Shown: positions 1 to 8,058 of the stretch, piece by piece
Position numbering within the stretch: position 1 is the first letter of the stretch
Layout of the letters: every line of letters begins with the position of its first letter
Source of the DNA: Burkholderia pseudomultivorans
GTDB taxonomy: Bacteria; Pseudomonadota; Gammaproteobacteria; Burkholderiales; Burkholderiaceae
Assembly (NCBI RefSeq): GCF_001718415.1
Contig: NZ_CP013378.1
Coordinates: forward strand, 2,480,001-2,544,000
DNA length: 64,000 nt
Direction: 5' to 3'
Program-made: the position numbers and the translations under genes
Notes under the pieces: model-generated
Told to the model about the DNA's origin: nothing
The model's input: only the letters and a program-made list of their open reading frames with translations
Databases searched by the model: none

Positions 1-459
1 CGGCGCACCGAATGCGTGGGCGAGCCATGCCTGCACGCCGAAGCGGTTGTTCCACGCGATCCCTTCGAAGAACGGGTAGATGAAGCCGACGATGATCAGC
101 GTCGCGACGAGCTGCGGATTGAATTTCGCGCGCTCGGCGATGCCGCCCGACACGATCGCGGGAATCGCGGCCGCGAAGGTCAGCAGGAAGAAGAACCGCA
201 CGAGCGCATAGCCGCTGTGCTGCGACAGCGTGCCGATGTCATCGAAGAATTCGACGCCGTACGCGATCGTGTAGCCGATGAAGAAATACGCGAGCGTCGA
301 CACCGAGAAGTCGACGAGGATCTTCACGAGCGCGTTGACCTGGTTCTTCTTGCGGACCGTGCCGAGCTCGAGAAATGCGAAGCCCGCGTGCATCGCGAGC
401 ACCATGACGGCGCCGATCAACAGGAACAGTGTGTCGACGCCGGATTTCAGACCATCCAT
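1..459 (-). CDS. amtB: Ammonium transporter, N-terminal part (cut by window edge)
   Basis: Only the first 153 codons are in the window; the gene runs off the left edge. The start is the ATG at 459, preceded by an AAGGAAG ribosome site. The protein opens directly with a membrane segment (MDGLKSGVDTLFLLIGAVMV) and has the Amt hallmark GFAFLELGTVRKKNQ, followed by further hydrophobic segments and SGGIAERAKF. Amt proteins are trimeric inner-membrane channels for ammonium/ammonia. There is no cleavable signal sequence like that of E. coli AmtB, and no glnK directly upstream. The sigma-54 promoter and NtrC-like site upstream agree with nitrogen control. Family call is firm; the exact paralogue is not. 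Confidence 0.9.
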   Translation of the reverse strand, partial: MDGLKSGVDTLFLLIGAVMVLAMHAGFAFLELGTVRKKNQVNALVKILVDFSVSTLAYFFIGYTIAYGVEFFDDIGTLSQHSGYALVRFFFLLTFAAAIPAIVSGGIAERAKFNPQLVATLIIVGFIYPFFEGIAWNNRFGVQAWLAHAFGAP

Positions 460-494
460 GCCGTGGCTTCCTTGCTCAAAAAACGGGCAAGGAA

Positions 495-511
495 TGCAAG
501 TATCGAGCCAA
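495..511 (-). promoter_or_regulatory. Sigma-54 (RpoN) promoter of the ammonium transporter gene
   Basis: On the minus strand this reads TTGGCTCGATACTTGCA. Against the RpoN consensus YTGGCACGNNNNTTGCW it has one mismatch, and the GG and GC elements are correctly spaced. Transcription would start about 25 nt before the ATG at 459. The match and position are seen directly; RpoN use is inferred from the consensus and from known control of amt genes. Confidence 0.8.
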
Positions 512-620
512 CTTGGGGAGCGTTTGCGTGGAATTGGTGCGGATGGCCGTGCGATGCGGCACGCCGGTCGGTCGCGTGCGACATCGCGGCGACGGGGATG
601 GGGCGGCGCAGTGCGAACGA

Positions 621-636
621 TGCACGCGCATGGTGC
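621..636. promoter_or_regulatory. NtrC-like enhancer site
   Basis: The sequence TGCACGCGCATGGTGC contains GCAC-N7-GTGC, the NtrC binding pattern. It lies about 125-140 bp upstream of the predicted sigma-54 start, a normal enhancer distance. More GTGC repeats occur nearby but do not form the full dyad. Confidence 0.55.
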
Positions 637-712
637 GACGCGTGCGGAACTGGTGCGTGTGTCGTGCCGCGTGATGCGAGGTGGTGCGCAGGCAATGCGC
701 GATCGCGGTGCG

Positions 713-1057
713 TCAGCGACGGGGACGGCCGGCAAACAGCGCACGCGGCCGGCACAGCCGCAGCGCGCATGCCGACCAGTAGGCGGCGACGGTCGCCAGC
801 CCGAGCGCGGCGAACGCAAGGGCTGCGAAGCCTGCCGCCGACTGTCCGTCGCCTTCGGGGCCGAGGATGCCGCGCGCGACGATCAGCGCGGCCGTCCAGA
901 AGCCGATCACGGCTTGCGTCAGCAGCCGCGCGGCCGTGACGCGGCGCGGGCGGCCCGACGCCGACAGGCGGCGCGCGGCCGGCGGGCGCAGGCACAGGAA
1001 CAGCGTGGCGGCCAGCAACGCGGCCAGTGAGATAAACCAATCGATGAGAAAAGCCAT
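713..1057 (-). CDS. Small hypothetical membrane protein (114 aa)
   Basis: Not a recognised family. The protein starts MAFLIDWFISLAALLAATLF and has three or four hydrophobic segments separated by short basic loops (RPPAARR, RPRR), ending in an Arg-rich tail. I chose the ATG at 1057 because it places a membrane helix at the N terminus. An upstream in-frame ATG at 1132 would add 25 residues of mixed character, and neither start has a clear ribosome site. It is divergent from the lipoprotein gene at 1248. The hydrophobic pattern argues for a real gene but gives no function. Confidence 0.55.
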   Translation of the reverse strand: MAFLIDWFISLAALLAATLFLCLRPPAARRLSASGRPRRVTAARLLTQAVIGFWTAALIVARGILGPEGDGQSAAGFAALAFAALGLATVAAYWSACALRLCRPRALFAGRPRR

Positions 1058-1247
1058 GGAGAAGCGGGTGCGGAGCATCAGGTTGAAGCGTGCCCACTTT
1101 ACTGGCGGCGCACCCACGAATAAATCAGACAAGTTCGAAATTGAAAGCCGGTTTTAAGCGTGGATCGCATAGGTCCGTTCCACAGGCGGTATCATCGACG
1201 TCGATCCAACCCTGCAGGCCGCGTGACGCGCGGCCGGAGACTTGTTG

Positions 1248-1676
1248 ATGAAGACGAAGACTTGGCGGGCGCGTCGCGCGCCCGGTGCCGCGCTGGCGAT
1301 CGTGACCATCGGTGCGGCGGTGTTGCTCGCGGGCTGCGAGAAGTCCGGCGCGCCGGCCACGCAACCCGATACGGCCGCAAGCGCGGCGGCCGATGCCGCG
1401 GGCCACGCGGCGCAGGCGCTCGACCAGGTGGCGAGCGCGGTCAACCAGCAGATCAATGCCGCGAAGGCCGGGATCGCGTCCGCGGCGTCGGCGGTGCCGC
1501 CGTTGTCGGCGAGCGGGCTGGCGTCCGCCGCGCAGGCGCAGATCGACGCGGCGGCTTCCGAGGTCGTCGCGCATACGGCGTCCGAGGCCGGTGCGAGGCT
1601 CGCCGAGGCCGGCAAGAAGCTTCAGCAGTGGAGCCAGCAGAATGCGGCGGGCGCGAAGCCCGCGAGCGGCGAGTGA
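1248..1676 (+). CDS. Small Ala-rich lipoprotein (142 aa)
   Basis: A basic N-region (MKTKTWRARR), a hydrophobic core and the lipobox LLAGC mark a lipid-anchored periplasmic protein with its modified Cys at about residue 28. The mature part is alanine/glutamine-rich and predicted helical (repeated AASAAADAAGHAAQALDQVA-like stretches), suggesting an amphipathic coiled structure. ATG 1248 has a GGAG ribosome site at 1236-1239; two TTG codons just before it are less likely starts. No catalytic motif is visible and function is unknown. Confidence 0.75.
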   Translation: MKTKTWRARRAPGAALAIVTIGAAVLLAGCEKSGAPATQPDTAASAAADAAGHAAQALDQVASAVNQQINAAKAGIASAASAVPPLSASGLASAAQAQIDAAASEVVAHTASEAGARLAEAGKKLQQWSQQNAAGAKPASGE

Positions 1677-1700
1677 CGCGGAACTTGCCTTTTTCGTGAA

Positions 1701-1721
1701 ATGTAATTATAGTGGTTACAC
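1701..1721. promoter_or_regulatory. Palindromic operator upstream of the Rrf2 gene
   Basis: A 21-bp imperfect dyad with left arm ATGTAATTA, 3-nt centre TAG and right arm TGGTTACAC; six of nine arm positions pair. A perfect version of the same dyad lies at 2336-2356 before the next gene. It sits 48 bp before the Rrf2 start, so autoregulation is likely. Confidence 0.65.
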
Positions 1722-1769
1722 ATTGTCGCCGGCCGCAGGCCCGGGCCGGCGATGCCGAGTGAGTGAGGA

Positions 1770-2246
1770 ATGAATACCAGCAGCCGCTTCGCGTTTGCCG
1801 TTCACGTGCTTGCCTTGCTGTCGATGCAGGAAGGCGCGCCGCTGTCGTCCGACATCATCGCGGGCAGCGTGAACACGAATCCGGCGCTGATTCGCCGCTT
1901 GCTGTCGATGCTCGCGGCCGCCGGGCTCACGACGTCGCAGCTCGGCGCGGGCGGCGGCGCGTTGCTCGCGCGCGAGCCGGGCGAGATCACGCTGCTCGAC
2001 ATCTATCGGGCAGTCGACGATGCGCAGCTCTTCGCGTTGCACCGCGAGGCGCCGAATCCCGCGTGTCTGGTCGGGCGCCATATCCAGGGCGCGCTGATCG
2101 GCTATATCGGCGATGCGCAGCGCGCGATGGAAGCGTCGCTCGCCACGCGCACGCTTGCCGACGTGACGGCCGACATGCTGGATGCGGAGCGGCGCGGGAA
2201 AAGGGCAGGCGCAGGGGCAGACGGAGCAGTCGGCGCCGGCGGATAA
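1770..2246 (+). CDS. Rrf2-family transcriptional regulator without Fe-S cysteines
   Basis: The 158-residue protein has the Rrf2 winged-helix domain in its first ~80 residues (RFAFAVHVLALLSM, NPALIRRLLSMLAAAGL, then the wing GAGGGALLAREPGEITLLDIYRAV). Iron-sulphur Rrf2 proteins such as IscR and NsrR carry three cysteines around residues 90-105. Here there is one (C99), so a cluster of that type is unlikely and sensing must differ. GAGG precedes the ATG at 1770. The gene is followed by a terminator (2304-2326) and then by an NAD(P)-binding protein gene with the same operator, which makes that gene its probable target. The last ~20 residues are low-complexity. Confidence 0.88.
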   Translation: MNTSSRFAFAVHVLALLSMQEGAPLSSDIIAGSVNTNPALIRRLLSMLAAAGLTTSQLGAGGGALLAREPGEITLLDIYRAVDDAQLFALHREAPNPACLVGRHIQGALIGYIGDAQRAMEASLATRTLADVTADMLDAERRGKRAGAGADGAVGAGG

Positions 2247-2303
2247 GCGCCGGCGGGCAGGGCAGGATGCCGGGTCGCAGCGACGCTGCGCAGCCGGCGC
2301 GAC

Positions 2304-2326
2304 CGGGGTCTTCGCCCCGTTTTTTT
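2304..2326 (+). terminator. Intrinsic terminator after the Rrf2 gene
   Basis: CGGGG (2304-2308) pairs with CCCCG (2315-2319) around a 6-nt loop and is followed by seven T (2320-2326). It separates the regulator from the next gene, so that gene probably has its own promoter. Confidence 0.75.
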
Positions 2327-2335
2327 CGGTCTTAT

Positions 2336-2356
2336 ATGTAATTAAAGTAATTACAT
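2336..2356. promoter_or_regulatory. Perfect palindromic operator before the NAD(P)-binding protein gene
   Basis: Two perfect 9-bp arms (ATGTAATTA and TAATTACAT) flank a 3-nt centre AAG. It is in an unusually AT-rich patch just 23 bp before the ATG at 2379, so bound protein would block transcription or initiation. It matches the weaker site at 1701-1721. Confidence 0.75.
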
Positions 2357-2378
2357 ATTTTATTTCTGGAGTATCGAT

Positions 2379-3020
2379 ATGACGCAACGAAGCTTGAATA
2401 TCGCGCTGTTCGGCGCCACCGGCATGATCGGCTCGCGCATCGCCGCGGAAGCCGCGCGACGCGGCCATCGCGTGACCGCGCTGTCGCGCCACCCCGGCGC
2501 GGCCGGCGACGGCATCACCGCGAAGGCGGCCGACCTGTTCGACCCGGCCAGCATCGCGGCTGCGGTGCCGGGCCATGACGTGGTCGCGAGCGCATACGGC
2601 CCGAAGCAGGACGATGCCGCCAAGGTCGTCGCAGCCGCGAAAGCGCTCGTCGCCGGCACGCGTGCAGCCGGCCTGAAGCGGCTCGTCGTGGTGGGCGGCG
2701 CCGGTTCGCTCGAGGTCGCGCCGGGCAAGCAGCTCGTCGACAGCGAAGGGTTCCCGGAAGCGTACAAGGCGGTCGCGCTCGCGCATCGCGATGCGTTCGA
2801 TTACCTGAAGACGGTCGCGGATCTCGACTGGACGTTCTTCGCGCCGGCCGCGCTGATCGCGCCGGGCGAACGCACGGGCAAGTTCCGCACGGGCACCGGC
2901 AAGCTGATCGCGGACGCGGACGGCAACAGCAGGATTTCGGCGGAAGACTACGCGGTCGCGTTCGTCGACGCGCTCGAGCAGGGCAGCTTCGTGCGCGAGA
3001 TCGCGACGGTCGCATATTGA
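2379..3020 (+). CDS. NAD(P)-binding Rossmann protein (NmrA/YwnB-like)
   Basis: A 213-residue atypical short-chain dehydrogenase. The dinucleotide motif GATGMIG is at residues 12-18 and SRHPG follows beta-2, suggesting an Arg that favours NADP(H). The family includes YwnB, NmrA-like redox sensors and flavin/biliverdin reductase relatives, so the substrate cannot be given. GGAG precedes the ATG. Control by the neighbouring Rrf2 protein through the palindrome at 2336-2356 is inferred from the shared operator; Rrf2/YwnB-type pairs are known in other bacteria. Confidence 0.85.
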   Translation: MTQRSLNIALFGATGMIGSRIAAEAARRGHRVTALSRHPGAAGDGITAKAADLFDPASIAAAVPGHDVVASAYGPKQDDAAKVVAAAKALVAGTRAAGLKRLVVVGGAGSLEVAPGKQLVDSEGFPEAYKAVALAHRDAFDYLKTVADLDWTFFAPAALIAPGERTGKFRTGTGKLIADADGNSRISAEDYAVAFVDALEQGSFVREIATVAY

Positions 3021-3031
3021 GCGGCGCGACG

Positions 3032-3054
3032 GCCGGCGGCGCGTGACCGCCGGC
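3032..3054. terminator. GC hairpin between convergent genes
   Basis: GCCGGCGG (3032-3039) and CCGCCGGC (3047-3054) form a perfect 8-bp stem with a 7-nt loop, just after the stop at 3020 and before the convergent gene ending at 3146. There is no T tract, so it may act as an RNA 3' end rather than a classic intrinsic terminator. Confidence 0.4.
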
Positions 3055-3145
3055 GCGGCCCGCGCGCGGTGTCGAACCCGCGCCGGGCGACGGTTTCAGG
3101 CGATTCCACCCTGGCGGGCGGGATTGCCTTTTCTTTGGGCGCGAC

Positions 3146-3796
3146 TCATGCGGGCGCCGCGACCTCGACGAGCGCGTTGACATGCGTCGCGATCTGCTCG
3201 CCCGGCACGCCGTACACGTGCAGCGAGATCGCGGGCGCGCCGGCAGATGCGCAGTCGTGGCCGAGCCGGTGAATGCCTTGCGGGCCGCCGCGCACGAACG
3301 ATACCGCGCCGGCGTCGCGCCGCTGCCGGCGGGCTTCGATCGCGTGATCGGCGGCCGTGTCGCGGTCGTACAGCGTTTCGGTCAGCGTGCCTTCGAGCAC
3401 CGTGTAGCCGCACCACGTGCGGTGCGCGTGCACGGGGCTGCACTGGCCCGGGCGCCAGACCAGCGCGACGATCGTGTAGCGGCCGAGCGGATCGGCGGCG
3501 AGCAGGTGGCGGCAGTACGTCTGCGGATCGCCGCGGCGTTGCGCGTCGGTCAGCCAGCGCGTGGCCGCGCCGGCTTCGGCGAGCGCCGCGCGCATGCGGC
3601 GCGCGAATGCGGGGTGTTGCGCGGGATCGTCGTGCGACGACGCTCCGCTCGCGTGGACGGCCTCGAACGCCTCGTCGATCCGTGCGCACAGGCGGGCGAG
3701 CGCCGGGCGCACCGCGGACGCAGAAGCGGGCGCGATATCCGCAGCGGCGGTCGCGACGCGTCGGGTTGCGACGCGGGCAAGCGTGGACGTTTGCAT
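3146..3796 (-). CDS. Cysteine-dioxygenase-family thiol dioxygenase
   Basis: A 216-residue cupin enzyme expected to oxidise a small thiol (cysteine, or 3-mercaptopropionate) to its sulfinate with Fe(II) and O2. The metal triad is visible: H123 and H125 in SPVHAHRTWCGY, and H176 in GIHRLGH. Spacing is close to that of mammalian CDO (86, 88, 140). The position equal to the Cys of the Cys-Tyr cofactor in eukaryotes is Gly here, the usual bacterial form. The N-terminal ~30 residues are low-complexity. It is divergent from an Lrp/AsnC regulator at 3947, a common arrangement for amino-acid catabolic genes. Whether cysteine or 3-mercaptopropionate is preferred cannot be told. Confidence 0.85.
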   Translation of the reverse strand: MQTSTLARVATRRVATAAADIAPASASAVRPALARLCARIDEAFEAVHASGASSHDDPAQHPAFARRMRAALAEAGAATRWLTDAQRRGDPQTYCRHLLAADPLGRYTIVALVWRPGQCSPVHAHRTWCGYTVLEGTLTETLYDRDTAADHAIEARRQRRDAGAVSFVRGGPQGIHRLGHDCASAGAPAISLHVYGVPGEQIATHVNALVEVAAPA

Positions 3797-3849
3797 GGCG
3801 TTGTTTCTCCGGGTCGGGGCGGCCGCACGGCGAGTGCGTGTGCCTGATT

Positions 3850-3861
3850 GGTATTTATACC
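3850..3861. promoter_or_regulatory. Palindrome GGTATTTATACC upstream of the thiol dioxygenase gene
   Basis: A perfect 12-bp palindrome 54 bp before the dioxygenase start. Read on the minus strand it includes TATAAA, a possible -10 element. Operator or promoter function is inferred. Confidence 0.4.
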
Positions 3862-3912
3862 GGTCGACGCCGAGAAACAGTTTTCATATTGTTCCCCAGT
3901 CATGCAGATGCA

Positions 3913-3927
3913 TAGAATAAATTTCTA
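3913..3927. promoter_or_regulatory. Lrp/AsnC-type operator
   Basis: TAGAATAAATTTCTA agrees with the Lrp consensus YAGHAWATTWTDCTR at 13 of 15 positions and has 5-bp inverted arms. It lies 20 bp before the regulator start at 3947, so autoregulation is likely, with the divergent dioxygenase gene within reach of a wrapped Lrp oligomer. Confidence 0.6.
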
Positions 3928-3946
3928 TTTACGAGGGACTGGAGAA

Positions 3947-4417
3947 ATGGACGCCATCGATCGCAAGCTGCTGGAGCTGCTGCAGGCGGACGCGACACTG
4001 CCGATCGCGGAACTGGCGCAGCGCGTGAACCTGTCGCAGACGCCGTGCTGGAAGCGCGTGCAACGACTGAAGGAGACCGGCGCGATCCGCGCGCAGGTCG
4101 CGCTGTGCGATCCGCGCAAGCTCGGCGTCGGCACGACCGTGTTCGTCGCGATCCGCACGAATCAGCACACCGAAGAGTGGGCGCAGCGCTTCACGCAGGC
4201 CGTGCGCGACATGCCGGAAGTCGTCGAGGTCTACCGGATGAGCGGCGAGACCGACTATCTGCTGCGGGTCGTCGTGGCCGGCATCGACGATTACGATCGC
4301 GTCTACAAGCAGTTGATCCGCGCGGTGCCGCTGTTCGACGTCAGCTCGTCGTTCGCGATGGAGCAGATCAAGTATTCGACGGCCTTGCCGGTGCGCGATC
4401 TCGTGGAATCCGCGTAG
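3947..4417 (+). CDS. Lrp/AsnC-family transcriptional regulator
   Basis: A 156-residue regulator. The N-terminal winged HTH is clear (MDAIDRKLLELLQADATLPI, then LSQTPCWKRVQRLKETG), followed by a RAM/ACT domain with VYRMSGETDYLLRVVV, the ligand-binding region of this family. The ATG at 3947 gives standard family length; an in-frame open stretch further upstream adds residues not found in the family. GGAGA lies at 3941-3945, close to the start. It probably controls the divergent thiol dioxygenase and itself in response to an amino acid or thiol. Confidence 0.92.
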   Translation: MDAIDRKLLELLQADATLPIAELAQRVNLSQTPCWKRVQRLKETGAIRAQVALCDPRKLGVGTTVFVAIRTNQHTEEWAQRFTQAVRDMPEVVEVYRMSGETDYLLRVVVAGIDDYDRVYKQLIRAVPLFDVSSSFAMEQIKYSTALPVRDLVESA

Positions 4418-4479
4418 CGCGGCGCGGTGTCGTGCGCGGCACCGGGCGAACCGGCCGGCCGCACAGGCGCGCGCTGCGC

Positions 4480-5253
4480 TCAGCGACCGCGCATCAGCGC
4501 CCGCGCGCGTTCGTCGGCGAGCGCGTCGCGGCGCACGAAGTCCGCCACGAAGGCACTGGCCGGCCGGTGGTGAAGCGCATGCGGCGTATCCCATTGCGCG
4601 AGCCGGCCTTCGTGCATCACGCCGATCCGGTCGGCGATCGCGAATGCTTCGGCCTGGTTGTGCGTGACGAGGATCGCGGTATGGCCGGTGCGCTTCAGGA
4701 TCTCGCGCAGCTCGAAGGCGAGCCGTTCGCGCGTATCGACATCGAGGTTCGAGAACGGCTCGTCGAGCAGCAACAGTTCCGGCGACGGCGCGAGCGCGCG
4801 GGCGAGCGCGACGCGCTGCTGCTGGCCGCCCGACAGCTCGTGCGGATACGCGCCGGCCGATTGCGCGAGACCGACGAGTTCGAGCATGTCCGCGACGCGC
4901 GCGCGCCGTTCGGGCTTCGGCATCCGGCGCAGCCCGAATGCGACGTTGTCGGCCGCGCTCAGGTGCGGGAACAGCGCATAGTCCTGGAACATCATGCCGA
5001 TGCGCCGCCGTTCGGGCGGCACGTCGAGTGTCGGCGTCGCGACGGCGGCGCCGTCGAGCACGATGCGTCCCGCGCGCACGGGCTCGAAACCCGCGATCGC
5101 GCGCAGCACGGTGGTCTTTCCGCAGCCCGACGCGCCGAGCAGGCAGCCGATGTCGCCGCGCGGCAGCGCGAGGCTGAGCCCGTCGACCACCGTCCGGCGG
5201 CCTTGCGGCGTGTCGTACGCGAGGCAGAGGGTTTCGAGTTCGAGCAGGTTCAC
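4480..5253 (-). CDS. fbpC: Ferric iron ABC transporter, ATPase (short form)
   Basis: The 257-residue ATPase has Walker A GASGCGKT (40-47), Q-loop MMFQDYALFPHL, signature LSGGQ (140-144), Walker B LLLLDEPFSNLD with catalytic E165, and switch H198. FbpC/AfuC proteins usually reach about 350 residues with a C-terminal regulatory domain. Here the chain stops soon after the nucleotide-binding domain (DFVRRDALADERARALMRGR), so regulatory input through that domain is missing. It is the last gene of a three-gene operon, 4 nt after the permease stop. Iron as substrate is inferred from the binding protein and the upstream Fur-type promoter. Confidence 0.9.
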   Translation of the reverse strand: MNLLELETLCLAYDTPQGRRTVVDGLSLALPRGDIGCLLGASGCGKTTVLRAIAGFEPVRAGRIVLDGAAVATPTLDVPPERRRIGMMFQDYALFPHLSAADNVAFGLRRMPKPERRARVADMLELVGLAQSAGAYPHELSGGQQQRVALARALAPSPELLLLDEPFSNLDVDTRERLAFELREILKRTGHTAILVTHNQAEAFAIADRIGVMHEGRLAQWDTPHALHHRPASAFVADFVRRDALADERARALMRGR

Positions 5254-5257
5254 GGTG

Positions 5258-6934
5258 TCAGGCTCCGGTGTTGGGGCGGGTGCGGGCGAGCAGGATCACG
5301 GGCGCGAGCCCGGCCAGCACGATCGCGAACGCGGCGACCGCGCCTTCTTCATAGGTTCCGCGTGCGGCTTCCGCGTACAGCCAGGTCGCCAGCGTGTCGA
5401 AGTTCAGCGGGCGCAGCAGCAGCGTGGCCGGCAGCTCCTTCATCGCATCGACGAACACCAGCAGTGCGCTCGTCGTGAGCGCGGGACGCAGCAGCGGCAG
5501 GTGCACGCGGCGCAGCGTGCCGCCGGCCGTTTCGCCAAGCGAGCGCGCCGCCTGTTCGAGCGACGGCGGAATACGCGCGAGGCCGGCCTCGATGCTGCCG
5601 GCCGAGATTGCGAGAAAGCGCACGGTGTACGCGATCACGAGCGCAGCCGCCGAGCCCATCAGCAGTAATCCGTCGCGGCCGAGCGCCACGCCGAGCAGCC
5701 GGTCGAGCGCCGCGAGCGGAATCAGCAGGCCGATCGCGAGCACGGTGCCCGGCACCGCATAGCCGAGGCTCGCGATCCGCGCGGCGACGCGGGCCGGGCC
5801 GGCGCGCGCACTGTCGCGCTGCGCGCGCGCGGCCCACGAGACGACAAGCCCGCACGCGAGCGTGGCCACGGTGGCGGCGGTGGCGATCGTCAGCGTGTTG
5901 GCGAGCCCGATCAGCAACTGCGCGGACACGCCGCCGACCAGATGCAGGCGCTTGCCGGTCTCGACCGCGAGATACGCGGCCGGCGCGCCGAAGCCGAGCA
6001 GCACCGGCAGCCAGCCGAGCACGGCCGCGCTGCAGGCGGCCGCGCCCGTCAGGCGGCGCGGCGCGATCGGCCGCATGCGCCGGCCGTGCGCGTAGCGCTG
6101 GCGGCGGCGCCCGTAGCGTTCGAGCGCGATCATGCCGACGACGATCGCGAGCATCGCCAGCGCGATCTGCGCGGCGCCCGCGAGATCGGAGCGCGTGATC
6201 CAGGTCGTGTAGACGGAGACGGTCAGCGTCTGCACGCCGAGGAATTCGGACGCGCCGATGTCGTTCAGCGTTTCGAGCAGCGCGAGGCTGACGCCGACCG
6301 CGATCGCGGGCCGCGCGAGCGGCACGACGACGCGCCAGAACGTCGCGATGCGCCCGGCGCCGAGCGTGCGCGCGGCTTCAAGCAGGCTCGCCGACTGCGT
6401 GACGAACATCGCGCGCGTGCTGAGGTACACATACGGATACAGCACGAAGCCGAGCACGAACCCTGCGCCGGGCAGCGAGCGCAGGTCGGGCAGCCGGAAC
6501 TGGCGCGGACTGTCGAAACCGAGCAGCCAGCGGATCGCGCCCTGCACGGGGCCGATCGGGTGCAGCAGGTCGAGATAGGCGAACGCGACGATGTAGGTCG
6601 GCACCGCGAGCGGCAGCAGCAGCGCCCAGCTCAGCACGCGGCGGCCGGGGAAGTCGTATGCGGTGACGAGCCACGCGCAGCCGGTGCCGACGACCGACAC
6701 GATCGCGCCGACGCCCGCGAGCAGCAGCAGCGTATTGGCGAGCGCCTGCGGCAGCACGAATTCGGCGAGATGCCGCCAGTGCTCGAGATCGGCGCCGAAC
6801 GCGGCTGCGACGAGCACCGCGAGCGGCGCCGCGACCGCCGCGGCGATAACGAGCGCGCCGGCGAGCCATGCGCTGCCGGCGCGCGGCCGCAGGCGCGAGC
6901 GGCGCGCCGCGACGAACGGGACTTCAGTTGTCAA
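5258..6934 (-). CDS. fbpB: Ferric iron ABC transporter, fused permease
   Basis: A 558-residue inner-membrane protein with about twelve helices made of two fused permease halves. The first half has an EAA-type loop around SLLEAARTLGAGRIATFWRV and the second around PPSLEQAARSLGETAGGTLR, where the ATPase docks. This is the FbpB/AfuB/SfuB layout. Its start overlaps the end of the binding-protein gene by 11 nt and its stop is 4 nt before the ATPase gene, so the three genes are translationally coupled. Confidence 0.92.
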   Translation of the reverse strand: MTTEVPFVAARRSRLRPRAGSAWLAGALVIAAAVAAPLAVLVAAAFGADLEHWRHLAEFVLPQALANTLLLLAGVGAIVSVVGTGCAWLVTAYDFPGRRVLSWALLLPLAVPTYIVAFAYLDLLHPIGPVQGAIRWLLGFDSPRQFRLPDLRSLPGAGFVLGFVLYPYVYLSTRAMFVTQSASLLEAARTLGAGRIATFWRVVVPLARPAIAVGVSLALLETLNDIGASEFLGVQTLTVSVYTTWITRSDLAGAAQIALAMLAIVVGMIALERYGRRRQRYAHGRRMRPIAPRRLTGAAACSAAVLGWLPVLLGFGAPAAYLAVETGKRLHLVGGVSAQLLIGLANTLTIATAATVATLACGLVVSWAARAQRDSARAGPARVAARIASLGYAVPGTVLAIGLLIPLAALDRLLGVALGRDGLLLMGSAAALVIAYTVRFLAISAGSIEAGLARIPPSLEQAARSLGETAGGTLRRVHLPLLRPALTTSALLVFVDAMKELPATLLLRPLNFDTLATWLYAEAARGTYEEGAVAAFAIVLAGLAPVILLARTRPNTGA

Positions 6935-7967
6935 AGCCGACCTTGTCGACGAGCTGGCTGGCCTGCTTGCGATGCTTCGCGATTTCCGCGAGCGGCAGCG
7001 GATCGATCTTCAGCTGACCGAAGCTCGCGATGACGGGGTCGAGCTTCACGTTCGCGCGCACCGGATATTCGTAGTTCGCCTGCGCATACAGCGCCTGGGC
7101 TTCCGGCGACACGAGATATTCGAGCAGCTTCACCGCGTTGGCCTTGTGCGGCGCGTGCTTCGCGACCGTCGCGCCGCTGATGTTCACGTGCGTGCCGCCG
7201 CTCTTCGCGTTTGCGAAGGTCGGCCGCACGACCTTGATCGCGTCGCCCCACTTGCGCGCGTCGGTGCCCGGCTCGGCATGCTTCATGTGGCCGACGTAGT
7301 ACGCATTCGCGAGGCCGACGTCGCAGATGCCGCCGAGGATGTCGCGCGCGACGTCGCGATCGCCGCCGGTCGCCTTGCGTGCGAGGTTCGCCTTCACGCC
7401 GCGCAGCCATTGCTCGGTCGCGGCCTCGCCGTCGTGCGCGATCATCGCCGCGACGAGCGCGGTGTTGTACGGATGCTGGCCCGAGCGGATGCACACCTTG
7501 CCTTTCCATTTCGGGTCGGCGAGATCCTCGTAGCGGAACGCGTCGACCTTCAGGTCCTTCTCGACGTACAGCACGCGGTCGCGCAGCGACAGCGCGTACC
7601 AGTCGCCCTGCGCGCTGCGCAGGTTCGCGGGGATCGCATCGTCGAGCACCTTCGAGCGGACCGGCTGCGTGAGTCCGCCGTCGACCAGGTCGAGCAGGTT
7701 GCCGACGTCGACCGTCATCAGCACGTCGGCCGGCGACTGCGCGCCTTCCGCCTTCACGCGTTCGAGCAGGCCGTCCTTCACGAACACGGTGTTGACCTTG
7801 ACGCCGCTCTGCTTCGTGAACGCGTCGATGAGCGGCTGGATCAGCTTCGGCTCGCGGGTGGTGTACAGGCTCACTTCCTCGGCGGCGTGAGCGAGCGGCG
7901 CGAAAGCGGCCGCGGCAAGGGCGAGGGCGCCGGCGAGCGGCAGCGGGCGGATACGCGGATTCGACAT
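6924..7967 (-). CDS. fbpA: Ferric iron ABC transporter, periplasmic binding protein
   Basis: A 347-residue secreted protein: signal peptide ending LAHA before AEEVSLYTTREP, then the FbpA/FutA fold (SGVKVNTVFVKDGLLERVKAEG, DVLMTVDVGNLLDL, CDVGLANAYYVGHMK, QANYEYPVRANV). Paired tyrosines such as in NAYYVGH are the usual Fe(III) ligands in this family. It captures ferric iron in the periplasm for the downstream permease and ATPase. First gene of the operon, about 90 bp downstream of a promoter overlapping a Fur-box-like sequence. Confidence 0.93.
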   Translation of the reverse strand: MSNPRIRPLPLAGALALAAAAFAPLAHAAEEVSLYTTREPKLIQPLIDAFTKQSGVKVNTVFVKDGLLERVKAEGAQSPADVLMTVDVGNLLDLVDGGLTQPVRSKVLDDAIPANLRSAQGDWYALSLRDRVLYVEKDLKVDAFRYEDLADPKWKGKVCIRSGQHPYNTALVAAMIAHDGEAATEQWLRGVKANLARKATGGDRDVARDILGGICDVGLANAYYVGHMKHAEPGTDARKWGDAIKVVRPTFANAKSGGTHVNISGATVAKHAPHKANAVKLLEYLVSPEAQALYAQANYEYPVRANVKLDPVIASFGQLKIDPLPLAEIAKHRKQASQLVDKVGFDN

Positions 7968-8058
7968 GGAGACTCCGGAGCGGCAGGCAGACGGTGGAAT
8001 GCGCCGGGCGCACCTGCCGCTCGCGCTGCCCGGAACATTACGAAATGTAAGACTCCGG

